Assembly: GCF_000719335.1 (NCBI RefSeq)
Contig: NZ_JOGB01000114.1
Coordinates: 1 to 5,573 of the forward strand
Reading direction: 5' to 3'
Source of the DNA: Streptomyces sp. NRRL S-87
Lineage (GTDB): Bacteria > Actinomycetota > Actinomycetes > Streptomycetales > Streptomycetaceae
Length of the DNA: 5,573 bases
Numbering within the stretch: position 1 is the stretch's first letter; each line of letters starts with the position of its first letter. The position numbers and the translations under genes are program-made. The notes under the pieces were generated by a model. It was not told the origin of the DNA. It saw only the letters and a program-made list of their open reading frames with translations, and did no database searches. Below are positions 1 to 5,348 of the stretch, in pieces.

Positions 1-1378
1 AGGACGCCGCGTTGGTCACCCGGACCGTGTACGTCGCCTGGTCACCGATGCTCACCGACGTCGGACCGGACGCCGTCACCGACAGGTCCGCGGACGCGGA
101 CGGCGGCACGGTGCCGCCACCGCCGAGGTAGCGGGCCACGGCGCGGTCCGAGTCGCTGCTGATGGCGGTGCCGGCGAGCCCGGCGGCGAGGATCTTGCCG
201 TCGGGCTGCAGGGCCACGGACGTGGCCTGGTCGTCGGGACCGCCGAAGTCGGTCGTCAGGCGTCCGTCACCGCTGAAGCCGGTGTCCGGAGCGCCGTTGG
301 TGTCGTAGCGGGCGAGCGCGAAGTCGCCGTTGGAGGAGCCGGCGGCGACGATCCTGCCGTCCGGCTGGAGCGCCACGTCCTGGGCGGCGGCCGCCGCGGT
401 GCCGAAGCCGGTGGTCACCCTGCCGTCACCGTCGAAGGTCGGGTCGAGCGCGCCGGCGGCGGTGAACCGGGCCAGTCCGAAGGCGCTGCCGTCGGCCCCC
501 GCGACGACGATCCGTCCGTCGGACTGCAGTGCGACGCCGCGGACCGCCGACCCGAAGCCGGGAGTGACCCGCCCGTCGCCGTCGAAACCGGTGTCGAGGC
601 TGCCGTTCGCCTGGTAGCGGGCCAGGGTGAAGCCCGAGGTGGTGTAGCCGGCGGCGACGATGCGGCCGTCGGGCTGCAGCGCCAGGTCGGTGACCCCGTC
701 GCAGCAGCCGCCGGGGAAGTCGGTGGTGACGATGCCGTCGCCGTCGAAGCCCGTGTCGAGGGCGCCGTTGGCGTTCCAGCGCGCCAGCGACCAGACCCCG
801 GTGCTCTCGCCGCCGGCGACGATCCGGCCGTCGGGCTGTACCGCGACGGCCATGGCTGTCTCGATCGCGTCGGGGTCGATGTCCGCGACCGCCTTGCCGT
901 CGCCGTCGAAGGCGGTGTCCAGGCTGCCGTCGGGGTTGTAGCGGGCCGCCACCCAGTCGCCGTAGCCTGCGATCGAGGTGGAACCGCCGACCGCGATGAT
1001 CTTGCCGTCGGGCTGCAGGGCCACGGCCCGGGCCTCGTCGTTGTTGACGTCGAAGTCGGTGGTGACGATGCCGTCGCCGCCGAAGCCCGTGTCGAGACTG
1101 CCGTCGGGGTTGTGGCGCACCAGCACGAAATCGCCGCTGGTCTCGTCGAAGTAGCCGCTGCCGACCGTGACGATCTTGCCGTCGGGCTGGACGGCCATGC
1201 CCGCGATGTCCTCGTAACCGGTCACGTGGGTGACGACCTTGCCGTCGCCGCTGAACGTCGGGTCCAGATCGCCAGGAGCGGCCACGGCCGCTCCGGGCAG
1301 GCCGAGTACGAGCGCCAGGGCTGCGGCGGCCGCCGTGCGGGCGCGTCGGGCCCGGCGCCGCGGGGTGTGCAGGGGCAT
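1..1378 (-). CDS. Secreted delta-60 repeat (beta-propeller-like) protein with C-terminal DUF11-like domain, 3' end off the left edge
   Basis: The reading frame starts at an ATG (1378-1376) and stays open to the left edge, giving 459 codons with no stop. GGAAG lies 9 nt upstream as ribosome binding site. Residues 1-34 look like a Sec-type signal peptide: an Arg-rich start (MPLHTPRRRARRAR), an Ala/Leu core and an AVAA end. Residues 38-417 contain seven repeats of 50-58 residues, beginning near residues 38, 95, 153, 207, 261, 311 and 364. Each has the pattern LDxxFxGDGxVxT...VALQPDGRIVAAG...ALARYxxNG, which is the delta-60 repeat family. Seven units would suit one seven-bladed beta-propeller (inference). 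After a short Gly/Pro/Ser linker, residues 430-459 (ADLSVTASGPTSVSIGDQAT and on) match the start of a DUF11-like Ig-fold domain. The protein is probably exported and may be retained at the cell surface by sequence beyond the edge. Ligand and function are unknown. It lies downstream of the Nudix gene on the same strand but is separated by 165 bp and a probable terminator, so it is probably transcribed separately. Confidence 0.93.
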   Translation of the reverse strand, partial: MPLHTPRRRARRARTAAAAALALVLGLPGAAVAAPGDLDPTFSGDGKVVTHVTGYEDIAGMAVQPDGKIVTVGSGYFDETSGDFVLVRHNPDGSLDTGFGGDGIVTTDFDVNNDEARAVALQPDGKIIAVGGSTSIAGYGDWVAARYNPDGSLDTAFDGDGKAVADIDPDAIETAMAVAVQPDGRIVAGGESTGVWSLARWNANGALDTGFDGDGIVTTDFPGGCCDGVTDLALQPDGRIVAAGYTTSGFTLARYQANGSLDTGFDGDGRVTPGFGSAVRGVALQSDGRIVVAGADGSAFGLARFTAAGALDPTFDGDGRVTTGFGTAAAAAQDVALQPDGRIVAAGSSNGDFALARYDTNGAPDTGFSGDGRLTTDFGGPDDQATSVALQPDGKILAAGLAGTAISSDSDRAVARYLGGGGTVPPSASADLSVTASGPTSVSIGDQATYTVRVTNAAS

Positions 1379-1381
1379 GGG

Positions 1382-1405
1382 GGACCACTTCCGTCCGTGG
1401 GGTCC
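1382..1405 (-). promoter_or_regulatory. Possible hairpin around the ribosome binding site of the delta-60 gene
   Basis: Read on the minus strand, GGACC-CC-AC can pair with GTGGTCC across an 8-nt loop, with a two-base bulge. The GGAAG ribosome binding site sits in the loop and at the start of the 3' arm. The ATG follows 3 nt after the hairpin. This could dampen translation, but in DNA this GC-rich a hairpin of this size can easily arise by chance. Confidence 0.2.
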
Positions 1406-1463
1406 TGGGGGGCGACCCAGCTTTCGGGCACGGCGGACCCGGGCGGGACCTCGGCGGGCCGGT

Positions 1464-1475
1464 AGTGGGCCCACT
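1464..1475. repeat. Perfect 12-bp palindrome AGTGGGCCCACT
   Basis: AGTGGGCCCACT is exactly self-complementary and lies in the 165-bp gap between the Nudix stop and the delta-60 start, 86 bp before the latter. Its position would suit a dimeric repressor or activator site for the delta-60 gene. No promoter hexamers could be matched to it with confidence, so the role is open. Confidence 0.35.
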
Positions 1476-1491
1476 GGACCGCCCGGTTCCA

Positions 1492-1531
1492 CCCGCAGGA
1501 GTGACGGACGGGTCACGCGGACGACTGCGGG
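1492..1531 (-). terminator. Nested stem-loop after the Nudix gene, probable terminator
   Basis: On the minus strand, CCCGCAG (1531-1525) pairs perfectly with CTGCGGG (1498-1492). Inside it, GTGAC pairs with GTCAC (1516-1501) across a 6-nt loop. The structure begins 12 nt after the Nudix stop codon and has no U-rich tail, which is common for actinomycete terminators. The inner and outer stems are separated by an asymmetric internal loop of 8 and 2 nt. It may separate the Nudix transcript from the delta-60 gene downstream. Confidence 0.45.
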
Positions 1532-1543
1532 AACGCGCCGACG

Positions 1544-2059
1544 TCAGCCGTAGCGGCCCGCGAACCAGGCCGCCGCGGCCTGCGTGTGCAGGGGGAACGC
1601 CAGCGGGCCGGGGGCGCGCAGGACGTGCCAGCCGGTGGTCTCGTCGGTGGCGACGGGCGCGGGCAGGTCGGTCGCGGGGCGGGGCGGCAGCAGGCCGAAG
1701 AGGAGCAGGTGGCCGGCCGGGGAGCTGAGTGCGTCGGCGAGGGCGACCTGGCCGGCCGGCGCCTGGATGCCGGTCTCCTCCCGCAGTTCGCGGACCACGG
1801 CGTCCCGCCAGTCCTCGCCGTGGTCGATGAAGCCCCCGGGGAGGGCGGTGCCGCCGCGGGCCGGTTCGATCGTGCGGGTGATGACGACGAGCCCGGCGCC
1901 CCGGCCGTCGGTGACGGGGAGCAGGGCCACGGCCACGGGGAGCGGGTTGCGGTAGGCGGTGCTGCCGCAGGCCGCGCAGGTGCGGGGCCAGGGGGCCGCG
2001 GCGGAGTCGTAGGGGGCTCCGCAGGAGGAGCAGTGCGAGTCCTTCACCGGTGCTGACAC
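1544..2059 (-). CDS. Nudix hydrolase with N-terminal zinc ribbon
   Basis: The chosen GTG start gives 171 residues. Residues 10-31 hold two CxxC pairs (C10, C13, C28, C31), a treble-clef zinc ribbon like the one before the catalytic domain in NudC-type and some ADP-ribose/NADH pyrophosphatases. The complete Nudix box GX5EX7REUXEEXGU spans residues 76-98 (G76, E82, R90, E91, E94, E95, G97, I98), so the Mg-binding glutamates are present. The enzyme should cleave a nucleoside diphosphate linked to another group in the cytoplasm. The SQPWPFP-type signature of true NudC NADH/RNA-decapping enzymes is not seen, so the substrate is undetermined. No Shine-Dalgarno sequence precedes the GTG at 2059 or an alternative GTG at 2047. 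A TACCAT hexamer at 2072-2067 would place transcription start at or next to the GTG, so the mRNA may be leaderless. The gene is divergent from the M15 peptidase gene with 24 bp between start codons and is probably monocistronic. Confidence 0.92.
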   Translation of the reverse strand: MSAPVKDSHCSSCGAPYDSAAAPWPRTCAACGSTAYRNPLPVAVALLPVTDGRGAGLVVITRTIEPARGGTALPGGFIDHGEDWRDAVVRELREETGIQAPAGQVALADALSSPAGHLLLFGLLPPRPATDLPAPVATDETTGWHVLRAPGPLAFPLHTQAAAAWFAGRYG

Positions 2060-2066
2060 GTGGGGG

Positions 2067-2072
2067 ATGGTA
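2067..2072 (-). promoter_or_regulatory. Candidate -10 box (TACCAT) for a leaderless Nudix transcript
   Basis: TACCAT on the minus strand fits the TANNNT form of actinomycete sigma-70-type -10 boxes. It is followed by 7 nt and then the GTG start, the spacing expected if transcription begins at the start codon. No good TTGACN match is seen 17-18 nt further upstream, so the call rests on spacing and on the missing Shine-Dalgarno sequence. Confidence 0.3.
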
Positions 2073-2083
2073 GAGGAAGGGGC

Positions 2084-2980
2084 ATGCGACGGCTGGATGT
2101 CGGACGGATCGGAATCCGCTGCCTGCTCGGGACGGCGGGCGCCGCGTGCCTGCTGCTCGCGACGGTGGGCGGGGCGGCGGGCGACGTGGCGGGCGGGGCG
2201 GTGGCTCGGGCGGGTGTGGCACGGCCGGGTGCTGAGCCGCTGCCCGCCTTCGTGGCGCTGCGCGACGTGGACCCGAGCGTCGCCGAGGAGATGCGGTACG
2301 CCTCGGCGCACAACTTCACCGGCACGCGGGTGGACGGCTACCGGGAGGCCGTGTGCCTGCTGACCCGGCCGGCGGCCGAGGCGCTGTCCCGGGCGCAGCG
2401 CTCGCTGCTCGCGCGGGGGTACGGGCTGAAGGTGTACGACTGCTACCGGCCGCGCCGGGCGGTGGCGCACTTCGTGCGCTGGGCGCGGGACGCGTCGGAC
2501 CAGCGGACCAAGGCGGAGTTCTACCCGCGGGTCGACAAGTCCCGGCTGTTCGCGGAGGGTTACATCGCCGAGCGGTCGGGGCACAGCAGGGGCAGCACGG
2601 TCGACGTGACGCTCGTACGGCTGCCCGGCCGGGAGGGCCGGCCCGGGGACGTCGACATGGGGTCGCCCTTCGACCTCTTCGACCCGGTGTCGCACACGGC
2701 GGACCCGACGGTGGGGCCGCGGCAGCACGCGCACCGCACGGAGCTGGGGGCGGCGCTGGCGGCGCAGGGCTTCGTCAACCTGCCCGAGGAGTGGTGGCAC
2801 TTCACGTACCGCCCGGAGCCCTACCCGGACACGTACTTCGACGTCCCTGTCGCGCTGCGGGTGGGCCGCAGTACCGTCGCGGTATGGCAGCAGCAGAGCG
2901 CACGTTCGAGTCGTACGAGGACTTCTGGCCGTACTACGTGGCCATGCACTCCCGCGCCGCGACGCGCTGGGTGCACCTGA
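2084..2980 (+). CDS. Exported VanX-like D-alanyl-D-alanine dipeptidase, peptidase family M15
   Basis: The ATG at 2084 is chosen over the in-frame GTG at 2060 because GAGGAAGG (2073-2080) sits just before it and because it begins a signal-peptide-like segment (MRRLDVGRIGIRC, then a Leu/Ala core to about residue 33). The product has 298 residues. VanX-type motifs are complete: DCYRP with R122 matching the transition-state arginine, SGHSRGSTVD supplying zinc ligands H167 and D174, and EEWWH with base E236 and third ligand H239. The R122-H167 spacing (45), H167-D174 (7) and E236-H239 (3) agree with VanX. It should hydrolyse D-Ala-D-Ala or related D,D-dipeptides, here probably outside the membrane in cell-wall turnover. 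No van resistance genes are in the window. The family normally ends soon after the YPDTYFDVPV motif (residues 247-256), but this frame continues for 42 Arg/Ser/Thr-rich residues and overlaps the DUF962 gene by 97 nt, so the tail looks like stop-codon read-on. The N-terminus may alternatively act as a membrane anchor. Confidence 0.92.
   Translation: MRRLDVGRIGIRCLLGTAGAACLLLATVGGAAGDVAGGAVARAGVARPGAEPLPAFVALRDVDPSVAEEMRYASAHNFTGTRVDGYREAVCLLTRPAAEALSRAQRSLLARGYGLKVYDCYRPRRAVAHFVRWARDASDQRTKAEFYPRVDKSRLFAEGYIAERSGHSRGSTVDVTLVRLPGREGRPGDVDMGSPFDLFDPVSHTADPTVGPRQHAHRTELGAALAAQGFVNLPEEWWHFTYRPEPYPDTYFDVPVALRVGRSTVAVWQQQSARSSRTRTSGRTTWPCTPAPRRAGCT
2872..2877 (+). promoter_or_regulatory. Candidate -10 box (TACCGT) just before the DUF962 gene
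   Basis: TACCGT fits TANNNT and is followed by 6 nt and then the ATG at 2884, a leaderless spacing. It lies inside the 3' end of the M15 gene. A convincing -35 hexamer is not seen. The alternative is that DUF962 is translated by coupling to the overlapping M15 frame. Confidence 0.22.
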
Positions 2981-3237
2981 CCGGGACGCTGACGGGGCTC
3001 GCGGTGGCCGCGTACGGGCTGGCGCGCGGGCGGAAGCGGTACGCACTGGCGTTCCCGCTGATCGGGTACGGCACCGCCTGGCCCGCGCACTTCTGGATCG
3101 AGGGGAACAACCCGGCGACGTTCGGGCATCCGGCCTGGTCGCTGCGCGGGGACGCGCAGATGATCCGGATGATGCTGACCGGCCGGGACGCGGAGCTCGC
3201 CGAGACCGCGGAGAAGTGGCTGGCGGAGAACCCCTGA
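2884..3237 (+). CDS. DUF962 / Mpo1-like small membrane protein
   Basis: A 117-residue protein beginning MAAAERTFESYEDFWPYYVA. The family pattern is clear: FxxFWPYYVxxH near residues 8-22, RWVHLTGT at 28-35, AHFWIEGNNPATF at 68-80 and HPAWSLRGD at 82-90. Conserved histidines H22, H31, H69 and H82 are present. In yeast Mpo1, the characterised relative, histidines of this kind bind Fe(II) and the enzyme carries out alpha-oxidation of 2-hydroxy fatty acids. Whether the bacterial protein does the same is unknown. Two hydrophobic stretches (about 33-47 and 52-68) suggest two membrane segments. The C-terminus (91-117) is a charged amphipathic helix. No Shine-Dalgarno sequence lies within 15 nt of the ATG, and the first 97 nt lie in another frame of the M15 gene, so translation is either coupled to that gene or leaderless. 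The start is supported because the conserved FxxFWPYY motif follows at once; the upstream frame gives only low-complexity Gly/Ala/Arg sequence. Confidence 0.9.
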   Translation: MAAAERTFESYEDFWPYYVAMHSRAATRWVHLTGTLTGLAVAAYGLARGRKRYALAFPLIGYGTAWPAHFWIEGNNPATFGHPAWSLRGDAQMIRMMLTGRDAELAETAEKWLAENP

Positions 3238-3239
3238 CC

Positions 3240-3254
3240 CGGGGGCCCGCCCCG
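3240..3254 (+). terminator. Weak GC hairpin after the DUF962 stop codon
   Basis: CGGGG-GCCCG-CCCCG forms a perfect 5-bp stem with a 5-nt loop, starting 2 nt after the TGA of the DUF962 gene. It has no U-rich tail. It could slow or end transcription of the M15/DUF962 transcript before the regulatory region of the next operon, but stems this short are common in such DNA. Confidence 0.25.
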
Positions 3255-3255
3255 T

Positions 3256-3302
3256 GGCAGACTTCTGACGAACCGTCAGTTCGACGGTCGGTGAGGTCTG
3301 CC
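3256..3302 (+). promoter_or_regulatory. Nested inverted repeats with candidate repressor operator CTGACG-aac-CGTCAG
   Basis: The gap before the DUF35/thiolase operon holds a perfect inverted repeat at 3265-3279, CTGACG AAC CGTCAG, in the size range of TetR-family operators. It is overlapped by a second stem, ACCGTC-agttc-GACGGT (3272-3288), which cannot form at the same time. Both are enclosed by GGCAGAC (3256-3262) and GTCTGCC (3296-3302). The right outer arm ends a few bases before the ribosome binding site of the DUF35 gene. Repressors of this type often control acyl-CoA genes in actinomycetes, which fits the context, but no regulator gene is in the window. It could act as a DNA operator, as an RNA leader structure, or as both. 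Confidence 0.5.
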
Positions 3303-3314
3303 TGGGGAGGGATC

Positions 3315-3794
3315 GTGACGCCGCGCACACGCACACCGGTGGTGCCGGGATGGTTCGGGTACGTCGCGCTCGGTACGGGCGAGGAGGAGTTCCGGCTGCT
3401 GGGGACCCGGTGCACGGCCTGCACCTCGGTGTTCTTCCCCCGCGAGGACTCCTTCTGCCGCAACCCCGGCTGCGCCGGGGGCGAGCTGGTGGAGGTACCG
3501 CTGTCCCGGCGCGGCCGCGTCTGGTCGTACACCGACGGGCGCTACCGGCCGCCCGCGCCGTACGTCTCCGATCCGGCGGAGCCCTGGGTCCCGTACACGC
3601 TCGTCGCGGTGGAGCTGGCCGCCGAGCGGATGGTCGTGCTGGGCCAGGCGGAGCCCGGCGTGACCCCGGCGGACCTGGTCGTGGGCATGGAGGTCGAGGT
3701 GGTGCCCGGCGTCCTCGACGAGGACACGGACACCACCTGGACCACGTGGCGGTTCCGGCCCGTGCCGGCCGTGGAGCGGGAGGTCGGCGCATGA
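3315..3794 (+). CDS. DUF35 (ChsH2-like) zinc-ribbon / OB-fold protein
   Basis: The GTG at 3315 is preferred because GGAGG (3306-3310) lies 4 nt upstream; a longer in-frame start at 3216 would cover the operator and the end of the DUF962 gene. The product is 159 residues. Residues 23-58 form a rubredoxin-like zinc ribbon with cysteines C33, C36, C48 and C53 (CTAC and CRNPGC). Residues about 60-150 form the OB-fold, including GRVWSYTDGRYRPPAPY, VPYTLVAVELAAERMVVLGQ and VVGMEVEVVPGVL. DUF35 proteins pair with thiolase-like enzymes, for example ChsH2 with the Ltp2 aldolase in mycobacterial steroid degradation and the acetoacetyl-CoA thiolase/HMG-CoA synthase complex in archaea. They help bind or channel acyl-CoA. 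This gene overlaps the thiolase start by ATGA (3791-3794), so co-translation and complex formation are expected. From memory the pair resembles Rv1628c/Rv1627c of Mycobacterium tuberculosis; this was not checked. Probably cytoplasmic. Confidence 0.9.
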   Translation: MTPRTRTPVVPGWFGYVALGTGEEEFRLLGTRCTACTSVFFPREDSFCRNPGCAGGELVEVPLSRRGRVWSYTDGRYRPPAPYVSDPAEPWVPYTLVAVELAAERMVVLGQAEPGVTPADLVVGMEVEVVPGVLDEDTDTTWTTWRFRPVPAVEREVGA

Positions 3795-4999
3795 CCGGGA
3801 TCCGCGGTGCGGCCGGGGACGTGGCGGTGCTGGGGGCCGGCATGCACCCGTGGGGCAAGTGGGGACGCAGCTTCGTCGAGTACGGCACGGCCGCGGCGCG
3901 CGCCGCCCTGGCCGACGCCGGACTGGACTGGTCCGACGTGGGCTCGGTGGTCGGCGCGGACACCATGCGCTGCGGGTACCCGGGCTACGTGGCCGGCGCG
4001 ACCTTCGCCCAGGCACTGGGCTGGCAGGGCGCGCGCGTGACCAGCGTGTACGCGGCCTGCGCCTCGGGCGCCCAGGCGGTGGGCACGGCCCGGGCCCAGA
4101 TCCTGGCGGGGCTGGCCGACGTGGTGCTCGTGGTGGGCGCGGACGCGGCGCCCAAGGGGTTCTTCGCCCCGGCGGGCGGCGACCGCCCGGACGACCCCGA
4201 CTGGGTGCGCTTCCGGGTGCTGGGCGCGACGAACCCCGCGTACTTCGCACTGTTCGCGCGCCGCCGGATGGCGGTGTACGGCGACACCCCGGAGGACTTC
4301 GCCCAGGTCAAGGTGAAGAACGCGGCCGCGGGCGCGCTCAACCCCAACGCCCGCTATCGCAAGCCCGTGACCGCCGACGAGGTGGCCGCGTCCGCGGTGG
4401 TCGCCGACCCGCTGCGCCTGCTGGACATCTGCGCGACCTCGGACGGCGCCGCCGCCCTGGTCCTGACCAGCATGGAGTTCGCCCGCGCGCGGGGGGTCAC
4501 GGACCCGGTGCGGATCCGTGCGGTCTCGACGGTGACCCCGACCTACCCGCGGACGGTCCTCGACCTCCCGGACATCGGCACGGACTCCGCGGCGGCCGTC
4601 GAGCCGGCCCCGGGGAGCTTCCGCTCCGCGATCGCCCGTGCGGCGTACGAGGAGGCCGGCCTCGGACCCGAGGACCTGTCGCTGGCCGAGGTCTACGACC
4701 TGTCCACCGCCCTGGAACTGGAGTGGTACGAGGACATCGGCCTGTGCGGCGAGGGCGAGGGCGCCAAGCTGGTGCGCGAGGGCGCCACCGCCCTGGGCGG
4801 CCGGATCCCGGTCAACCCCAGCGGTGGCCTGGCCTCCTTCGGGGAGGCGGTCCCGGCCCAGGCCATCGCCCAGGTGTGCGAACTGACGTGGCAGCTGCGC
4901 GGCACGGCGGGCGACCGCCAGGTGCCGGCCGCCCGTGCCGGAATCACGGCGAACCAGGGGCTGTTCGGGCACGGGTCGGCGATCGTGGCGGTGAGGTGA
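3791..4999 (+). CDS. SCP-x / lipid-transfer-type thiolase
   Basis: A 402-residue cytoplasmic protein. The ATG overlaps the DUF35 stop codon, with GGGAGG (3778-3783) 7 nt upstream. The thiolase fold is evident: VAVLGAGMHPWGKW at the start, the nucleophile region VYAACASGAQAVG with C90, CATSDGAAALVL (214-225), AEVYDLSTALELEWYEDIGL (299-318), VNPSGGLASFGEAVPAQA (341-358) and ANQGLFGHGSA (387-397). In biosynthetic or degradative thiolases NPSGG is followed by GHPLGA; here it is GEAVPA, so that histidine is replaced by E352. The usual second catalytic Cys near the C-terminus is also absent, with H394 in NQGLFGHG instead. This combination is, from memory, usual in actinomycete lipid-transfer-type thiolases, so the enzyme may perform a retro-aldol or other acyl-CoA C-C cleavage rather than classical thiolysis. 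With C90 kept, thiolase activity is not excluded. The DUF35 partner is encoded directly upstream. No clear terminator follows. Substrate unknown; long-chain, branched or steroid side-chain acyl-CoA is plausible. Confidence 0.92.
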   Translation: MTGIRGAAGDVAVLGAGMHPWGKWGRSFVEYGTAAARAALADAGLDWSDVGSVVGADTMRCGYPGYVAGATFAQALGWQGARVTSVYAACASGAQAVGTARAQILAGLADVVLVVGADAAPKGFFAPAGGDRPDDPDWVRFRVLGATNPAYFALFARRRMAVYGDTPEDFAQVKVKNAAAGALNPNARYRKPVTADEVAASAVVADPLRLLDICATSDGAAALVLTSMEFARARGVTDPVRIRAVSTVTPTYPRTVLDLPDIGTDSAAAVEPAPGSFRSAIARAAYEEAGLGPEDLSLAEVYDLSTALELEWYEDIGLCGEGEGAKLVREGATALGGRIPVNPSGGLASFGEAVPAQAIAQVCELTWQLRGTAGDRQVPAARAGITANQGLFGHGSAIVAVR

Positions 5000-5020
5000 G
5001 GTGAGTGAGGGTGGCGGGGC

Positions 5021-5079
5021 GTGACCGGTGGGGGGTGACCGGTGGCGGGAGCGGACGCGTGGCGGGGCGGTGACCGGGG
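5021..5079 (+). repeat. GTGACCGG-type short direct repeats
   Basis: GTGACCGGTGG occurs at 5021-5031 and again at 5035-5045, 14 bp apart, and a related GGTGACCGGGG follows at 5069-5079. They lie in the GT-rich stretch immediately after the thiolase stop. GACCGGT contains the palindrome ACCGGT. No gene is seen here. They could be slippage products or remnants of the same process that made the 21-bp repeats next to them. Confidence 0.5.
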
Positions 5080-5141
5080 TCGTGCCCGTGTGGGCGCCGC
5101 TCGTGCCCGTGTGGGCGCCGGTCGTGCCCGTGTGGGCGCCG
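5079..5141 (+). repeat. Three tandem 21-bp units, each with a small hairpin
   Basis: Units at 5079-5099, 5100-5120 and 5121-5141 are identical except for the first base of the middle one (C instead of G); a partial fourth (GTCGG) follows. Each contains GCCC-GTGT-GGGC, extendable to a 6-bp stem (GTGCCC with GGGCGC, one G-T pair), and ends in the palindrome GGCGCC. The period is 21 bp, two helical turns, and also seven codons (VPVWAPV in one frame), but no credible gene contains it. It starts 80 bp after the thiolase gene. Confidence 0.85.
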
Positions 5142-5210
5142 GTCGGCAGGGGGTTGTCCTGCGGGGTCGGTACGGCCGGTGGTGGAGGCGGTCCGGGGCT
5201 GCGGAAGTGC

Positions 5211-5225
5211 CCCGTGGTGTGTGGG
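5211..5225 (+). repeat. 15-bp direct repeat CCCGTGGTGTGTGGG, left copy
   Basis: An exact copy is at 5429-5443. Each precedes a CGCTTGAC motif (5235-5242 and 5449-5456) at the left border of a palindrome-mosaic element copy. The gap between the two motifs is 9 bp here and 5 bp in the right copy, so the repeat marks a common left flank of the two elements. Confidence 0.75.
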
Positions 5226-5235
5226 TCCCCTCGCC

Positions 5236-5348
5236 GCTTGACCCGGTATGGCCTGCAGGCCCTGCGGCAGGCCCACCCCAGGGGCTTTGGGGCTTCGCCC
5301 TGGCCTTCGGCCACCCCTGGCCCGGGCCTGCCTCCGGACCAGCCTGCC
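5236..5348 (+). repeat. Palindrome-mosaic element, copy 1 (degenerate border)
   Basis: Starts with GCTTGAC (5236-5242) and a 7-bp divergent stretch, followed by a 99-bp core (5250-5348). This core is about 90% identical to the reverse complement of 5463-5560. It is a chain of small palindromes: GGCCTGCAGGCC (5250-5261), CCTGC-G-GCAGG (5261-5271), CCCC-A-GGGG (5276-5284), GGGC-TTC-GCCC (5290-5300), TGGCC-TTC-GGCCA (5301-5313) and GGCCCGGGCC (5319-5328). The right border motif present in copy 2 is missing here. No gene is seen. It resembles MITE-like or REP-like intergenic repeats in form; the family was not recognised. Confidence 0.75.

Noticed and set aside
1455..1490. ECF-sigma-like -35 GGAACC on the minus strand upstream of the delta-60 gene
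   Set aside because: No matching -10 (CGTT or GTC type) is found 16-18 nt downstream, so the hexamer alone is not enough.
426..2222. Long minus-strand frame of 598 codons
   Set aside because: It runs out of frame across both the delta-60 and Nudix genes and consists mostly of Arg/Pro/Gly, a typical shadow frame. The recognisable domains are in the other minus-strand frames.
2084..2980. Vancomycin resistance cluster, because of the VanX-like gene
   Set aside because: No VanH, VanA, VanR or VanS homologue is present in the window, and the enzyme has an export signal, whereas VanX is cytoplasmic. A cell-wall turnover role is more likely.
3350..4999. Longer 549-codon version of the thiolase starting inside the DUF35 gene
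   Set aside because: The added N-terminus is Arg/Gly-rich shadow sequence. The ATG at 3791 has a good ribosome binding site and begins the conserved thiolase N-terminus.
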